Below are positions 37,452 through 46,280 of a DNA stretch of 64,000 nucleotides, piece after piece. Made by a program: the position numbers and the translations under genes. This DNA is from Methylosinus sp. H3A (lineage in GTDB: Bacteria > Pseudomonadota > Alphaproteobacteria > Rhizobiales > Beijerinckiaceae). The notes beneath the pieces are model-generated. The model saw nothing but the letters and a program-made list of their open reading frames with translations, was not told where the DNA came from and searched no databases. The first letter of the stretch is position 1; the number at the start of each line of letters is the position of its first letter. The DNA is taken from assembly GCF_015709455.1 (NCBI RefSeq), contig NZ_JADNQW010000005.1:3802001-3866000 (forward strand), given 5' to 3'.

Positions 37452-38540
37452 TTACGGAAACACCCGCGTCACATGGCCCATCTTGCGGCCGGCGCGCGTC
37501 TCCTTCTTGCCGTAGAGGTGGAGACAGGCGCCCTCCTCCGCGAGCAGCTCCGGCCATTTCTCCGCGTCGTCGCCGATCAGATTGCGCATTTCGACGCGGA
37601 CGCCGTGACGGCGCGTCGAGCCCAGCGGCCAGCCGGCGACCGCGCGCATATGCTGCTCGAATTGCGAAGTGACGGCGCCGTCGAGCGTCCAATGGCCGGA
37701 ATTATGCACGCGCGGCGCGATCTCATTGACGACCAGCCGCTCCCCGCCCGCCTCCTCGACGACGAACAACTCCACCGCGATCACGCCGACATAATCGGCC
37801 GCTTCGGCGATTTTTCGCGCCATTTCGACGGCCGCCGCCGCCGTCTGCGCGGAAATCCGCGCCGGCGCGACGGTCAGCGCGAGAATATGCCGCTCATGGA
37901 CGTTCTCGCAGACGTCATAGGCGCGAAAGGCGCCGTCCGACCCACGCGCCGCAACCACCGACACTTCGCGCGAGAAGGGCACGAAGCCCTCGAGCACGCA
38001 AGGCGCGCCGCCGAGCGACTGGAAGGCGGCGGCGAGATCGACGCCCTCGCGCAGCAGGGTCTGGCCCTTGCCGTCATAGCCGAATCGCCTGGTCTTCAGA
38101 ATGGAGGGCCGCCCGAGACTCGCGGCCGCTTCCGCCAGCATGGCGGCGTCCTCGACATTCTCGAAAGGCGCCGTCTCTATGCCGAGGCCGCGCACGAAAT
38201 TCTTTTCGGTGAAGCGATCCTGCGTCAGCGCCAGCACGCGCGGATTGGGCCGCACCACCGAATGCGCCTCGAGAAAGGCCGCCGTGTCCGAGGGCACATT
38301 CTCGAATTCATAAGTGACGACGTCGACCGCGGCGGCGAAGGCGGCGAGCGCCGCCTCGTCCTCGAAAGGAGCAATGGTCCGCGCGGCGCAGACCTCGAAG
38401 GCGGGATCGTCGGCGGCAGGCGAAAAGACATGGGCGCGCAGGCCGAGGCGCGCGCCGGCGCTCGCCAGCATGCGGGCGAGCTGCCCGCCGCCCAATATTC
38501 CGATCGTGGAGCCGGGACGCAGCATCGTCGCTTTCGTCAT
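37452..38540 (-). CDS. purK: N5-carboxyaminoimidazole ribonucleotide synthase
   Basis: 362 aa. It begins [22 protein letters not shown], the PurK signature, and has the ATP-grasp elements [27 protein letters not shown] and [17 protein letters not shown]. It makes N5-CAIR from AIR, bicarbonate and ATP in purine synthesis. The ATG at 38540 overlaps the purE stop (ATGA), so the two are translationally coupled. Confidence 0.95.
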   Translation of the reverse strand: MTKATMLRPGSTIGILGGGQLARMLASAGARLGLRAHVFSPAADDPAFEVCAARTIAPFEDEAALAAFAAAVDVVTYEFENVPSDTAAFLEAHSVVRPNPRVLALTQDRFTEKNFVRGLGIETAPFENVEDAAMLAEAAASLGRPSILKTRRFGYDGKGQTLLREGVDLAAAFQSLGGAPCVLEGFVPFSREVSVVAARGSDGAFRAYDVCENVHERHILALTVAPARISAQTAAAAVEMARKIAEAADYVGVIAVELFVVEEAGGERLVVNEIAPRVHNSGHWTLDGAVTSQFEQHMRAVAGWPLGSTRRHGVRVEMRNLIGDDAEKWPELLAEEGACLHLYGKKETRAGRKMGHVTRVFP

Positions 38541-39034
38541 GCGTCGTCGCGGGGCGTTACGGCGACCTGCTCGGTCTGGCGTTGTCGCCATTCCTGCAGC
38601 CTCTCGGCGAGCTCCGCGTCGCCGCGGGCGAGAATGGCGGCCGCGAGCAGAGCGGCGTTGATCGCGCCCGCCTTGCCGATGGCCAAAGTGCCCACGGGCA
38701 CGCCGCCCGGCATCTGCACGATGGAGAGCAGCGAATCCATCCCCGAGAGCGCGGCGGTCTCGATCGGCACGCCGAGCACGGGAAGGATCGTATACGCCGC
38801 CGTCATGCCGGGCAGATGGGCGGCGCCGCCCGCTCCGGCGACGATGACCTCGAATCCCTCCGCCTCGGCGCCCTTGGCGAAGGCGCTGAGCCGGTCCGGC
38901 GTGCGATGGGCGGAAATTATGCGCGCCTCATAGCCGACGCCGAGCGCCTCGAGCGCTTCGGCGCTATGCCGCATGGTGGCCCAATCGGATTGGGAACCCA
39001 TGATGATCGCGACTGGCTTCTTCGACTTCGCCAC
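38537..39034 (-). CDS. purE: N5-carboxyaminoimidazole ribonucleotide mutase
   Basis: 165 aa from the GTG at 39034, preceded by GGAAGAG; an in-frame ATG at 39067 would add 11 residues without a ribosome site. The motifs [12 protein letters not shown], the catalytic His in [25 protein letters not shown], and [17 protein letters not shown] are all typical. It converts N5-CAIR to CAIR. It is the first gene of the purEK pair. Confidence 0.95.
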   Translation of the reverse strand: MAKSKKPVAIIMGSQSDWATMRHSAEALEALGVGYEARIISAHRTPDRLSAFAKGAEAEGFEVIVAGAGGAAHLPGMTAAYTILPVLGVPIETAALSGMDSLLSIVQMPGGVPVGTLAIGKAGAINAALLAAAILARGDAELAERLQEWRQRQTEQVAVTPRDDA

Positions 39035-39172
39035 GGCTCTTCCGGCGGGCTGGAGTGCATGAAGCACAGCCCCTTAGCCGAACCGGCGGCGGGGCGCAAG
39101 CGCGCCCACGATGGCGCGGTGGCCCGAGCGCCGCTATGATCGGCTTTTTTCGCATGCGTTTTCGGGGGCGAA

Positions 39173-39841
39173 ATGGATATCAAAGGGTTGCAGGACGCGC
39201 TCGCGGCGCTGAAAAGCCTGATCGCGACGCTCGGCCTCGTCTTGGCGATCGGCTTCGCCATCGTGAACGCCGACGCCATCGGCGACGGACTCTCGACGCT
39301 GGCCGATCGGTTCGGCGGGCTGCGCGGAGCCGAAATCGCCGGCGTCAAGCTCGACTTCGGCGAAGCGACAATCGAAAAGCGCGTGCCGCCCGATCTTTTC
39401 GAGCGGCTCGACACGAAGGACAAGCGACGCGTCTCCCGCGACCTGAACACGCTCGAGCCACGCATGGCGCTGCGGCTGCTGCAGGTCGGCCTGCTCGCCA
39501 ATCTCTGCGAGTTCGAGAAGGCGACCACCTCGATGATCGACGATTTCAGCACCGATCGCCATTTGCAGGATCGAGGATTGGCGGCGCTCGTCGACAACCC
39601 GCAGACCAAAGCCAAGGTGCTCGCCATTCAGGCGAAGGCGGCCAAGAAATCCGACATTGGCGAGCCGCGGGCCTGCTACGACATAACGCTCACCGACCAT
39701 GGCTGGGACGTGCGGACCGCGCTCGTGCATGTGGTGAGCGCGGGCTTCGGCTCCGCGCCGTCGATCCGCGATCCGACGCCTGAGCCGGAGGCCGCCCTGG
39801 ACGCGGTCTCGGCGCAGGGCCGCCTCTCCAAAAAGCGCTGA
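39173..39841 (+). CDS. Membrane-anchored protein of unknown function
   Basis: 222 aa, family not recognised. A single hydrophobic segment (LIATLGLVLAIGFAIVNA) near the N-terminus anchors a soluble, charged domain. That domain includes RGAEIAGVKLDFGEATIEKR, LFERLDTKDKRRVSRDL, and a C-terminal DITLTDHGWDVRTALVHVVSAGF. The last part could be a strand-helix pair of a small sensing domain. The ATG is preceded by GGGGCGAA. It is monocistronic and divergent from purE. The base use matches neighbouring core genes. Confidence 0.7.
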   Translation: MDIKGLQDALAALKSLIATLGLVLAIGFAIVNADAIGDGLSTLADRFGGLRGAEIAGVKLDFGEATIEKRVPPDLFERLDTKDKRRVSRDLNTLEPRMALRLLQVGLLANLCEFEKATTSMIDDFSTDRHLQDRGLAALVDNPQTKAKVLAIQAKAAKKSDIGEPRACYDITLTDHGWDVRTALVHVVSAGFGSAPSIRDPTPEPEAALDAVSAQGRLSKKR

Positions 39842-39953
39842 GCGACTTTTCCGTGACAAGCTCGAGTTTCGGGGAACGCCTTAAGTATTGATCAGGGTCC
39901 GCCCGCTATTCTGCGTTCCGTAGCCGGCGGTGTGTCGCCGGCGTTCAGGGACC

Positions 39954-40514
39954 ATGTCGATGTCCAGCTCTATCCTACGAACCGCCATTGGCGGCGCGTT
40001 TTTCACGCTTGTCGCATCTCAATCGCTCGTTCACGTTCTCTCTCAGGTCCAGGCGAAGACGTCGCCCTACCGCCATCAGGCGGAATATGCCGCTCCGATG
40101 CGCGCCTATGCGCCCGTCGCGCCTGCGGCGCCGAGCGCCACGCTCGGAGAGGCCACGATCGTCGCCGACCGTCTCGGCCAATATTCGGCCAATGTCGAAA
40201 TCGAAGGTCAGCGCGTCCGCATGCTGGTGGACACGGGGGCGAGCACGGTGGTCCTGTCCTATGAGGACGCCGCCGCGATCGGCTATCTTCCGGCGCCCGC
40301 CGAATTCAAATATCCGGCCCAGACCGCCAATGGCGTCGCCCATATGGCGCGGGTGAAGCTGCGCGACGCCCGTCTCGGCCAGATCGCGCTGCGCGATGTC
40401 GACGCCTATGTCGCCGAGCGCGGCGCTCTCGGGGCCAGCCTGCTCGGCATGACCTTCCTGTCGCGCCTGTCGCGTATCGAGGCCGGAGCCGGCAGACTGG
40501 TTCTGCGCCAATAG
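39954..40514 (+). CDS. Clan AA retropepsin-like aspartic protease (TIGR02281 type)
   Basis: 186 aa. An N-terminal hydrophobic segment (ILRTAIGGAFFTLVASQSL) serves as signal or anchor, followed by a low-complexity Ala/Pro linker and a retropepsin-like domain. That domain has the catalytic motif LVDTGASTVVLS and a later LLGMTFLSRLSRIEA, matching the family's (L/V)-L-G-M-(S/T)-(F/Y)-L motif. Like retroviral proteases it would need to dimerise. The substrate is unknown. AGGG lies 3 bases before the ATG at 39954. Confidence 0.85.
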   Translation: MSMSSSILRTAIGGAFFTLVASQSLVHVLSQVQAKTSPYRHQAEYAAPMRAYAPVAPAAPSATLGEATIVADRLGQYSANVEIEGQRVRMLVDTGASTVVLSYEDAAAIGYLPAPAEFKYPAQTANGVAHMARVKLRDARLGQIALRDVDAYVAERGALGASLLGMTFLSRLSRIEAGAGRLVLRQ

Positions 40515-40566
40515 GCTCGGGCGCAGCCCTCTCGCGCGGGAGCGGGAAACATGCGATTGTCTCGGC

Positions 40567-40953
40567 ATGCCGCTCCCCCGCCAGCTCTCCGTCTTCGCTC
40601 TGGTGGGCGTCGTCGCGACGAGCCTCCACTACGCCGTGCTCGTCGGCCTCGTCGAGCTCGCCGCCTGGGCGCCCGTGCCGGGCGCGCTCGCCGGCTATCT
40701 CTCCGGCGGGGTCGTCTCCTATTACCTCAATCGCCGGCATACATTCGCGAGCGACCGGCCGCATGAGGAGACGACATGGCGTTTCGCCCTCGTCGCCTTG
40801 GTCGGCTTCTGCCTCACCTATGGCTTCATGGGCCTCTTCGTCGACCGCATGGGCGCGCCCTATGTGCCGGCGCAGATCGTCACCACGGGAATCGTCTTCT
40901 TCTGGTCCTATCTGGGCAATCGCCTATGGACCTTCCGCGCCGGGCCGGCCTGA
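40567..40953 (+). CDS. GtrA-family membrane protein
   Basis: 128 aa with four predicted membrane helices: LSVFALVGVVATSLHYAVLVG, VPGALAGYLSGGVVSYYLN, WRFALVALVGFCLTYGFMG, and AQIVTTGIVFFWSYLGNRLW. The NRRHTF and NRLWTF motifs after helices 2 and 4 are GtrA hallmarks. GtrA proteins move or support polyprenyl-linked sugars for cell-surface polysaccharides. No glycosyltransferase partner adjoins it. Confidence 0.88.
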   Translation: MPLPRQLSVFALVGVVATSLHYAVLVGLVELAAWAPVPGALAGYLSGGVVSYYLNRRHTFASDRPHEETTWRFALVALVGFCLTYGFMGLFVDRMGAPYVPAQIVTTGIVFFWSYLGNRLWTFRAGPA

Positions 40954-41775
40954 TCACGCGCCGATATTCTGAATGCGGCCCCAAGTGCTTTTCGTGCCCC
41001 ATATGCCCTGGCGCAACGCCTCCAATTGCACGATTTGCGAGTGGTCGACGAAGAGATTGACCTCATTGCCGTAATTCTTCACGTACCATTCGAAGACCGG
41101 CGGATCGGCGGCCTCGAACATCACTTTCTCGAGTCCGAGCTTGTCGATGATGCGCGCCGCGACATCGGTGCGCCAGCGCGTCACATTCTCGGTGATCCCT
41201 TCGCTCTCGATCATGATGATGTCGGCGCCGGCGTCGAGCGCGCGCTCGGCCTGCGCGATGAGCCAGGAGACGTCGCGCGTTCCCTCGGCCTCCAATTCCG
41301 CCGCCGAAGTGTCGCCGCCCGCGCCGAATTGAATGCCGACTTCCGGCTTGGCCTTCAGCCCCGCTTTCTTCACCATGCGCACCAGCCGCAACATGCTCTC
41401 GATCGGCAGGCTGACGAAGCCCGCCGAAATCTCGACCACATCGAAGCCGAGCGATTTCGCTTCCTCGATATAGCGGGTGGCGGCGTCGGGCCCGAAGCGC
41501 AGCACATTCTCGATCCAGCCGCCGGTCGAGATATAGGCGCCATGGTCATGGACGGTCTTGTTGAATGTCTTCACCGCCTCGGGCGGCATCAGCGCAAAGG
41601 AGCCGCCGGCATATTTCACGCCGTCGATCCAGGCGCCCATCGTCTCGAAGAGGTCCGAAATATGGCGCCGCCCATAGGCGCTGTAATAGGGCCCGCGGAT
41701 TTCCGTGAGCCCACGCTGGCGCGGCTTCGCCGTGCGCGCGGCGCGCGGAATGAAGGAGAATGTGGTCTCGGCCAT
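40954..41775 (-). CDS. Phosphosulfolactate synthase-like protein (ComA family)
   Basis: 273 aa. TIM-barrel PSL-synthase family: GLTEIRGPYYSA, DGVKYAGGSFALMP, ISTGGWIENVL, DVVEISAGFVSLP, KPEVGIQFGAGGDTSA, DIIMIESEGITENV, and VDHSQIVQLEALRQGIWG. Known relatives add sulfite to phosphoenolpyruvate in coenzyme M synthesis (archaea, Xanthobacter); plant HSA32 is a relative with another role. The ATG at 41775 has AGGTG upstream. It follows an MmgE/PrpD gene on the same strand but a long hairpin separates them. Other coenzyme M genes are absent, so the role is open. Confidence 0.85.
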   Translation of the reverse strand: MAETTFSFIPRAARTAKPRQRGLTEIRGPYYSAYGRRHISDLFETMGAWIDGVKYAGGSFALMPPEAVKTFNKTVHDHGAYISTGGWIENVLRFGPDAATRYIEEAKSLGFDVVEISAGFVSLPIESMLRLVRMVKKAGLKAKPEVGIQFGAGGDTSAAELEAEGTRDVSWLIAQAERALDAGADIIMIESEGITENVTRWRTDVAARIIDKLGLEKVMFEAADPPVFEWYVKNYGNEVNLFVDHSQIVQLEALRQGIWGTKSTWGRIQNIGA

Positions 41776-41798
41776 GGCGTTCACCTAGCGTGCTCGAG

Positions 41799-41858
41799 TG
41801 CGAGCCTGAAGGTTCGCGGTCCAATACGGTCTCTGGACCGTGAGCCTTCAGGCTCGCA
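41799..41858. repeat. 25-bp inverted repeat (two mismatches) between the PrpD-like and ComA-like genes
   Basis: The arm 41799-41823 (starting TGCGAGCCTGAAGG) pairs with 41834-41858 around a 10-base loop. The outer arm contains the stop codon of the PrpD-like gene. With no T-run, it could be a transcript-end hairpin or one member of a dispersed palindromic repeat family. Confidence 0.8.
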
Positions 41859-43242
41859 TTCGTCGCTCCCTCTCCGACGAAGCGCCGATCCGCCCGAGCA
41901 GCGCCGTCAGCTCCGCGACCTGCCGACGCTCCAGCGTCTCGACCACATCGGCGATGGCGTCGCGCTCGGCCGCGCTCGTCTTCGCGCATGAGACGCGATC
42001 GAATTTGCGCCGCGCCGCCGCCCAATCGAAAGGATCGGTGTAGAAGCCGTGATAATCGTCGCGCGAGCAGGCGAGCAGACGCCCGTCCTCGAGCTCGATC
42101 GCGAGCCGCGCCGGCAGCCATTTCGGAAACAGCGCCGAGAGCTCGGCCGAAGGCGCGACGCTCACCTTGCGCAGCAGCGTCTGCACGTCCTCGGCGACTA
42201 TGCGCTGCGGCGCATATTGCTCCGGCTGCACCTCGCCGTCGAGGAGCGCGACGGCGAGCATGTAGGGAAGGCTATGGTCGGCCTCCTCCTTGTTGCGCAC
42301 CAGGCGCTTGTCGCCCTCCTCGCCGCCGCCGATGATCTGAAAGGCGACAGAAAAAGTCTCGAGCCGCGCCTCGCGCACCGCCGCCGCCGAAAAGCCCGGC
42401 CGCGCGCGAATATCGAGCGCCGCGTCGAGCGCCGATTGCGAATGAATCTCCGCATTGTGCTTCTTCACGATGGTGCGCGTGACGCTCTCCAAATCCTCGC
42501 GCAGCCAGTCGATCTCGAACGCGCCGGCGATCGTTTCCTTGAAGCCCTTATTGCCTTCGAAGACTTCCCCCGGCCCGGTGATCCCATACGCCGCCAGCAA
42601 CGCCGCATGCGTCGCCGCCATTGCGGTATTGGGATAAGCGAGCCCCTTCCAATGCGAGAGCGCGCCGGTGCGCGTCACGCGCAACGCATTATTGGCAGTT
42701 CCGCTGATGGCGATGGCGTTGGCGATCTTCTCGCGCGAGAGACGCAGCGCTTTGGCGACGCCGGCGGCCGCCGCATAGGCGCCCTGCACCGTATGATCGA
42801 AACCCTTGGCGCGCACCGGCGCGACGTCGCTGAGCCGCGTATGCACCTGATAGGCGACAGCGAGCGCCGTCAAAAATTCCGCGCCGCTGGCGTTGCGGGA
42901 TTCTGCGGCGGCGAGAACGGCGCCGAGATTATCGGAAGGATGGCAGGTCTCGCCGGGGGCGAGATAGCTGTCCATGAAATCGAGATAGCGGGAGAGCGCG
43001 CCATTGTAGAAGGCGGCGCGATCCGGCGCCGTCTTGCCGCCGCCGATGAGCGTCGAAAGCGGCGCGCCGCCGAGCTCGCGCGTCAGCTCGCGGATCGCCG
43101 CGACGGGCTGAGCGTCGAGCGCCCCTATGGCGACGCCGATCGTGTCGAGAACGCGGATTTTCAGTTGGCCGAGCGCGGCGTCGCTCATCTCCTCGAGCCG
43201 CGCTCGTCCGACGAATTCCGCGAGCGTCTGAACCTCGGTCAT
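41848..43242 (-). CDS. MmgE/PrpD family protein
   Basis: 464 aa. Family motifs are KIRVLDTIGVAIGALDAQPV, NGALSRYLDFMDSYLAPGETCHPSDN, GFDHTVQGAYAAAAGVAKAL, LSHWKGLAYPNTAMAATHAALLA (in parts), KKHNAEIHSQSALDAAL, and EEADHSLPYMLAVALLDG. PrpD dehydrates 2-methylcitrate and relatives act on cis-aconitate, but subfamilies differ and no prpB or prpC is nearby. The ATG at 43242 has AAGGAA upstream. It is upstream of the phosphosulfolactate-synthase-like gene on the same strand, so a dehydratase step on a related acid is conceivable (inference). Confidence 0.85.
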   Translation of the reverse strand: MTEVQTLAEFVGRARLEEMSDAALGQLKIRVLDTIGVAIGALDAQPVAAIRELTRELGGAPLSTLIGGGKTAPDRAAFYNGALSRYLDFMDSYLAPGETCHPSDNLGAVLAAAESRNASGAEFLTALAVAYQVHTRLSDVAPVRAKGFDHTVQGAYAAAAGVAKALRLSREKIANAIAISGTANNALRVTRTGALSHWKGLAYPNTAMAATHAALLAAYGITGPGEVFEGNKGFKETIAGAFEIDWLREDLESVTRTIVKKHNAEIHSQSALDAALDIRARPGFSAAAVREARLETFSVAFQIIGGGEEGDKRLVRNKEEADHSLPYMLAVALLDGEVQPEQYAPQRIVAEDVQTLLRKVSVAPSAELSALFPKWLPARLAIELEDGRLLACSRDDYHGFYTDPFDWAAARRKFDRVSCAKTSAAERDAIADVVETLERRQVAELTALLGRIGASSERERRMRA

Positions 43243-43329
43243 TGGCGAGATTCCTTGCAAGCGGCTCTATCTGTCGCGGAGACGCACGCAATCAAGCCTT
43301 CGGAGCGAAGACTGGAACGACACGAAGTC

Positions 43330-45807
43330 TTACGTTCCCCGCGGCTTCGCCCGCGTCGTCGGCGCCGCGCCGGCGGGATCGTCGGGCCAGGGATGGCGCG
43401 GATAGCGGCCCTTCATCTCGCGCTTCACCTCGGCCCAGGAGCCGGCCCAGAAGCCCGGAAGATCGCGAGTCGTCTGAATGGGCCGATGCGCCGGGGACAA
43501 AAGCTCCAGCGTCAAGGGAACGCGGCCCTTGGCGAGCGTCGGATGCGCCTGAAGGCCGAACAGCTCCTGCACGCGCACCGACAGCAACGGGCCATTGGCG
43601 GCCGAGTAGTCGAGCGCGTGTCGCGAACCGACGGGCGTCTCGAAAAAGGCCGGCGCCTCATGGTCGAGCCGTCGCGTCAGCTCATAGGGAAGCAAGGCCG
43701 CGAGCGCGGCGTCGAGATCCTCCGCCGTGATGGCGGCGAGACTTGCGCGGCCGAGGATGAAAGGCGCGAGCCAATCCTCGACGCTTTTCGCCAATCCTTC
43801 ATCGCTCACATCCGGCCAGGACTCGTCGTTCTCCGCGCGGCGCAGGAAGTCGATGCGGTCCCGCAGCTGCGCCTGCGCCTTGCTCCAGGGCAAACGGGAG
43901 ATTCCAAGACCGGCGGCTCCACGGGCGAGAATGGCGGCGTTATCCTCGCGCGCCTCGACGGAGAGATTCTGCTCGGCGAGGCGGATCGCGCCGAGCCTGC
44001 GGAAGCGCCGACGCCGCAGGCTCGCGCTCTGCGCGTCGAAGATCGTTTCGTCGCGCGTCTCGATGCGATCGGCGCCGATGCGCTCCACCTCTTCGGCCGA
44101 GAGCGCGCAGGCCGCGAGAATGCGCGCCTGCGCGGCGCGGCCGGTGATCTCGGCGACCGCCAGAAAAGACGCATTGGCGAGACGGTCGTGCGGCTGCACG
44201 GCGGCGGCGCGGCCATTGGCCATCAGAAACTCGCCGCCCGCGCCGCGCGCCTTGGCGATGCGATCGGGATAGGCCATGGCGACCACCGCGCCATCGGAGA
44301 GATCGGCCTCCGCCTCGCGCGCGACGGCGGATTTTGCCTGCCTCGCCCAGCCGCTCGCGAGCCGCTGCGCGTCGCGAGCACGTCGCGAATTGTCGGAGCG
44401 GAACCGATCGAGGCGCTCGGAGAGATCGCAGGACGTTCCCCCGAGACCGCGCTCAGAGAGCAGCAGAGCGAGATCGGCGGCGCGCTCCGCTTCGCCATGG
44501 CGCGCCGCCTCGAGGATCATGCGGGCGAGGCGCGGCGCGAGTGGCAGAGCGCGGATCGCGCGGCCCGTGGCAGTGAGCGCGCCCGTCTCGTCCAGCGCGC
44601 CCAGCTCGCGCAGCAGAGCGACCGCCTCCTTCCAGGCCGGAGCCGGCGGCGGATCGAGCCAGGCGAGCTTGTTCGGGTCGTCGAGCCCCCAGGAGCGCAG
44701 ATCGAGCGCGAGGCCGGAAAGATCCGCGGCGAGAATTTCCGGCGCCGCGAAGGCGGGAAGCGAGGCGGTCGCGGCCTCGTCCCATAGGCGGTAGCAGACG
44801 CCCGGCTCGGTGCGCCCCGCCCTGCCCCGACGCTGATCGACGCTGGCCCGCGCGGCGCGCACCGTCTCGAGCCGCGTGAGGCCGAGATCGGGCTCGAAAC
44901 GCGCGACGCGCGAGAGGCCGCAATCGATGACGACGCGCACGCCTTCGATCGTCAGCGACGTCTCGGCGATCGAAGTGGCGAGCGTGACCTTGCGCCGTCC
45001 CGGCGCGGCCGGCGCGACGGCGAGATCCTGCTCCTTGCGGTCCATCGCGCCGAACAGCGGCGCTATATCGACATTGGCGGGCAGGCGCCGCTCGGCGAGC
45101 AGATTGGCGACGCGCTGTATCTCGCCCTGCCCCGGCAAGAAGACCAGCAGCGAGCCGCCCTCCTCCGCCAGCGCGCGGGAGACGGCGCGGGCGACAGCCT
45201 CCTCCAGGCGCTCGTTGGAATCGCGGCCGAGATAGCGCGTCTCCACCGGAAAGGCGCGGCCCTCGCTCTCGACGATTTCCGCGCCGCGCATGAGGCCGGC
45301 GACGCGCGCGCCGTCGAGCGTCGCCGACATTGCGATGATGCGCAGATCGTCGCGCAGTCCCGCCTGCGCATCGAGCGCCAGAGCGAGCCCGACATCGGCG
45401 TCGAGCGAGCGCTCGTGGAATTCATCGAAGAGAACAGCGGCGATCCCCTCCAACATGGGATCGTCGAGGATCATGCGCGCGAATACGCCCTCGGTGACGA
45501 CTTCGACGCGCGTCCGGGCGGACACTTTGGATTCGAGCCGCATGCGCAGTCCGATCGTCTCGCCGACGGATTCGCGCAATGTCGCGGCCATGCGCGCGGC
45601 GGCGGCGCGCGCGGCGAGGCGGCGCGGCTCGAGCAGGATGATATTGCCGCCCTTCGCCCAATCGGCGCCGAGCAGAGCGAGCGGAATGCGCGTCGTCTTG
45701 CCGGCGCCGGGCGGCGCCACGACGACGAGATTGCCCGCCGCACCGAGCGCCGCGGTCACGCGCGGCAGAACCTCGTCGATCGGCAGCCTATCCGAGAATG
45801 CGATCAA
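43330..45807 (-). CDS. hrpB: ATP-dependent RNA helicase HrpB
   Basis: 825 aa. DEAH-box helicase: Walker A VVAPPGAGKTTRIPLALL, motif II LFDEFHERSLD, SAT in IIAMSATLDG, and motif VI VDQRRGRAGRTEPGVCYRLW. The HrpB C-terminal domain is present, ending GSWAEVKREMKGRYPRHPWPDDP, diagnostic of HrpB over HrpA. The cellular role of HrpB is poorly defined. The tail is short and basic. It lies downstream of a small HhH protein gene. Confidence 0.94.
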   Translation of the reverse strand: MIAFSDRLPIDEVLPRVTAALGAAGNLVVVAPPGAGKTTRIPLALLGADWAKGGNIILLEPRRLAARAAAARMAATLRESVGETIGLRMRLESKVSARTRVEVVTEGVFARMILDDPMLEGIAAVLFDEFHERSLDADVGLALALDAQAGLRDDLRIIAMSATLDGARVAGLMRGAEIVESEGRAFPVETRYLGRDSNERLEEAVARAVSRALAEEGGSLLVFLPGQGEIQRVANLLAERRLPANVDIAPLFGAMDRKEQDLAVAPAAPGRRKVTLATSIAETSLTIEGVRVVIDCGLSRVARFEPDLGLTRLETVRAARASVDQRRGRAGRTEPGVCYRLWDEAATASLPAFAAPEILAADLSGLALDLRSWGLDDPNKLAWLDPPPAPAWKEAVALLRELGALDETGALTATGRAIRALPLAPRLARMILEAARHGEAERAADLALLLSERGLGGTSCDLSERLDRFRSDNSRRARDAQRLASGWARQAKSAVAREAEADLSDGAVVAMAYPDRIAKARGAGGEFLMANGRAAAVQPHDRLANASFLAVAEITGRAAQARILAACALSAEEVERIGADRIETRDETIFDAQSASLRRRRFRRLGAIRLAEQNLSVEAREDNAAILARGAAGLGISRLPWSKAQAQLRDRIDFLRRAENDESWPDVSDEGLAKSVEDWLAPFILGRASLAAITAEDLDAALAALLPYELTRRLDHEAPAFFETPVGSRHALDYSAANGPLLSVRVQELFGLQAHPTLAKGRVPLTLELLSPAHRPIQTTRDLPGFWAGSWAEVKREMKGRYPRHPWPDDPAGAAPTTRAKPRGT

Positions 45808-45834
45808 GGACGGCGCCGCGCATGACGCGCGCGC

Positions 45835-46200
45835 TCACTTCTGCTTGGCGATGATCTTGTCCTTGATCTTCTCATAGACGCCTTTGGGTAGGATGTTCTT
45901 CTGATAGAGCTCGTCCTTGCCCTTATAGGGCCTCCCCTTGATGATCGCCACGGAACGCGCCTCGCCTATGCCGGGGAGCGCGTCCAGCTCTTCTTTCGTC
46001 GCCGAATTTATGTCGAGCAGCTCGGCCGGCTTGGTGGCGGCCGGCTCCTTGGCGGGCTCCGGCGCCGGCGCGACTGGCTTGGCGGGCGCGCTCTTGGCCG
46101 GCTTGGCGGTCGGCGCCGCCGGCTGCGGCGCCTGAGCCAGCGCGCTGACGGCGAAGGTCGAAAGGACGGCAAAAAGGCAAAGGCGCAAAATATGTCGCAT
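45835..46200 (-). CDS. Exported helix-hairpin-helix protein (ComEA-like)
   Basis: 121 aa. The signal peptide (LRLCLFAVLSTFAVSALA-QAP) is followed by a Pro/Ala/Lys-rich spacer and one helix-hairpin-helix domain (LLDINSATKEELDALPGIGEARSVAIIKGRPYKGKDEL, in parts). ComEA proteins bind incoming DNA in the periplasm; many alphaproteobacterial copies are of unproven function. It lies between hisN and hrpB on the same strand. Confidence 0.88.
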   Translation of the reverse strand: MRHILRLCLFAVLSTFAVSALAQAPQPAAPTAKPAKSAPAKPVAPAPEPAKEPAATKPAELLDINSATKEELDALPGIGEARSVAIIKGRPYKGKDELYQKNILPKGVYEKIKDKIIAKQK

Positions 46201-46280
46201 GGCGAGACCTCTCGTCTCGAGGGAACGGCGCGCGGAGGGTGGCGTCTCGCGAAAGCGGGGTCAAGCGGTGGAGGATGCGG

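Noticed and set aside
42049..44787. 912-codon open frame on the plus strand
   Set aside because: Longer than either gene it opposes, but its composition is the reverse shadow of the PrpD-like gene and hrpB, which have complete motifs.
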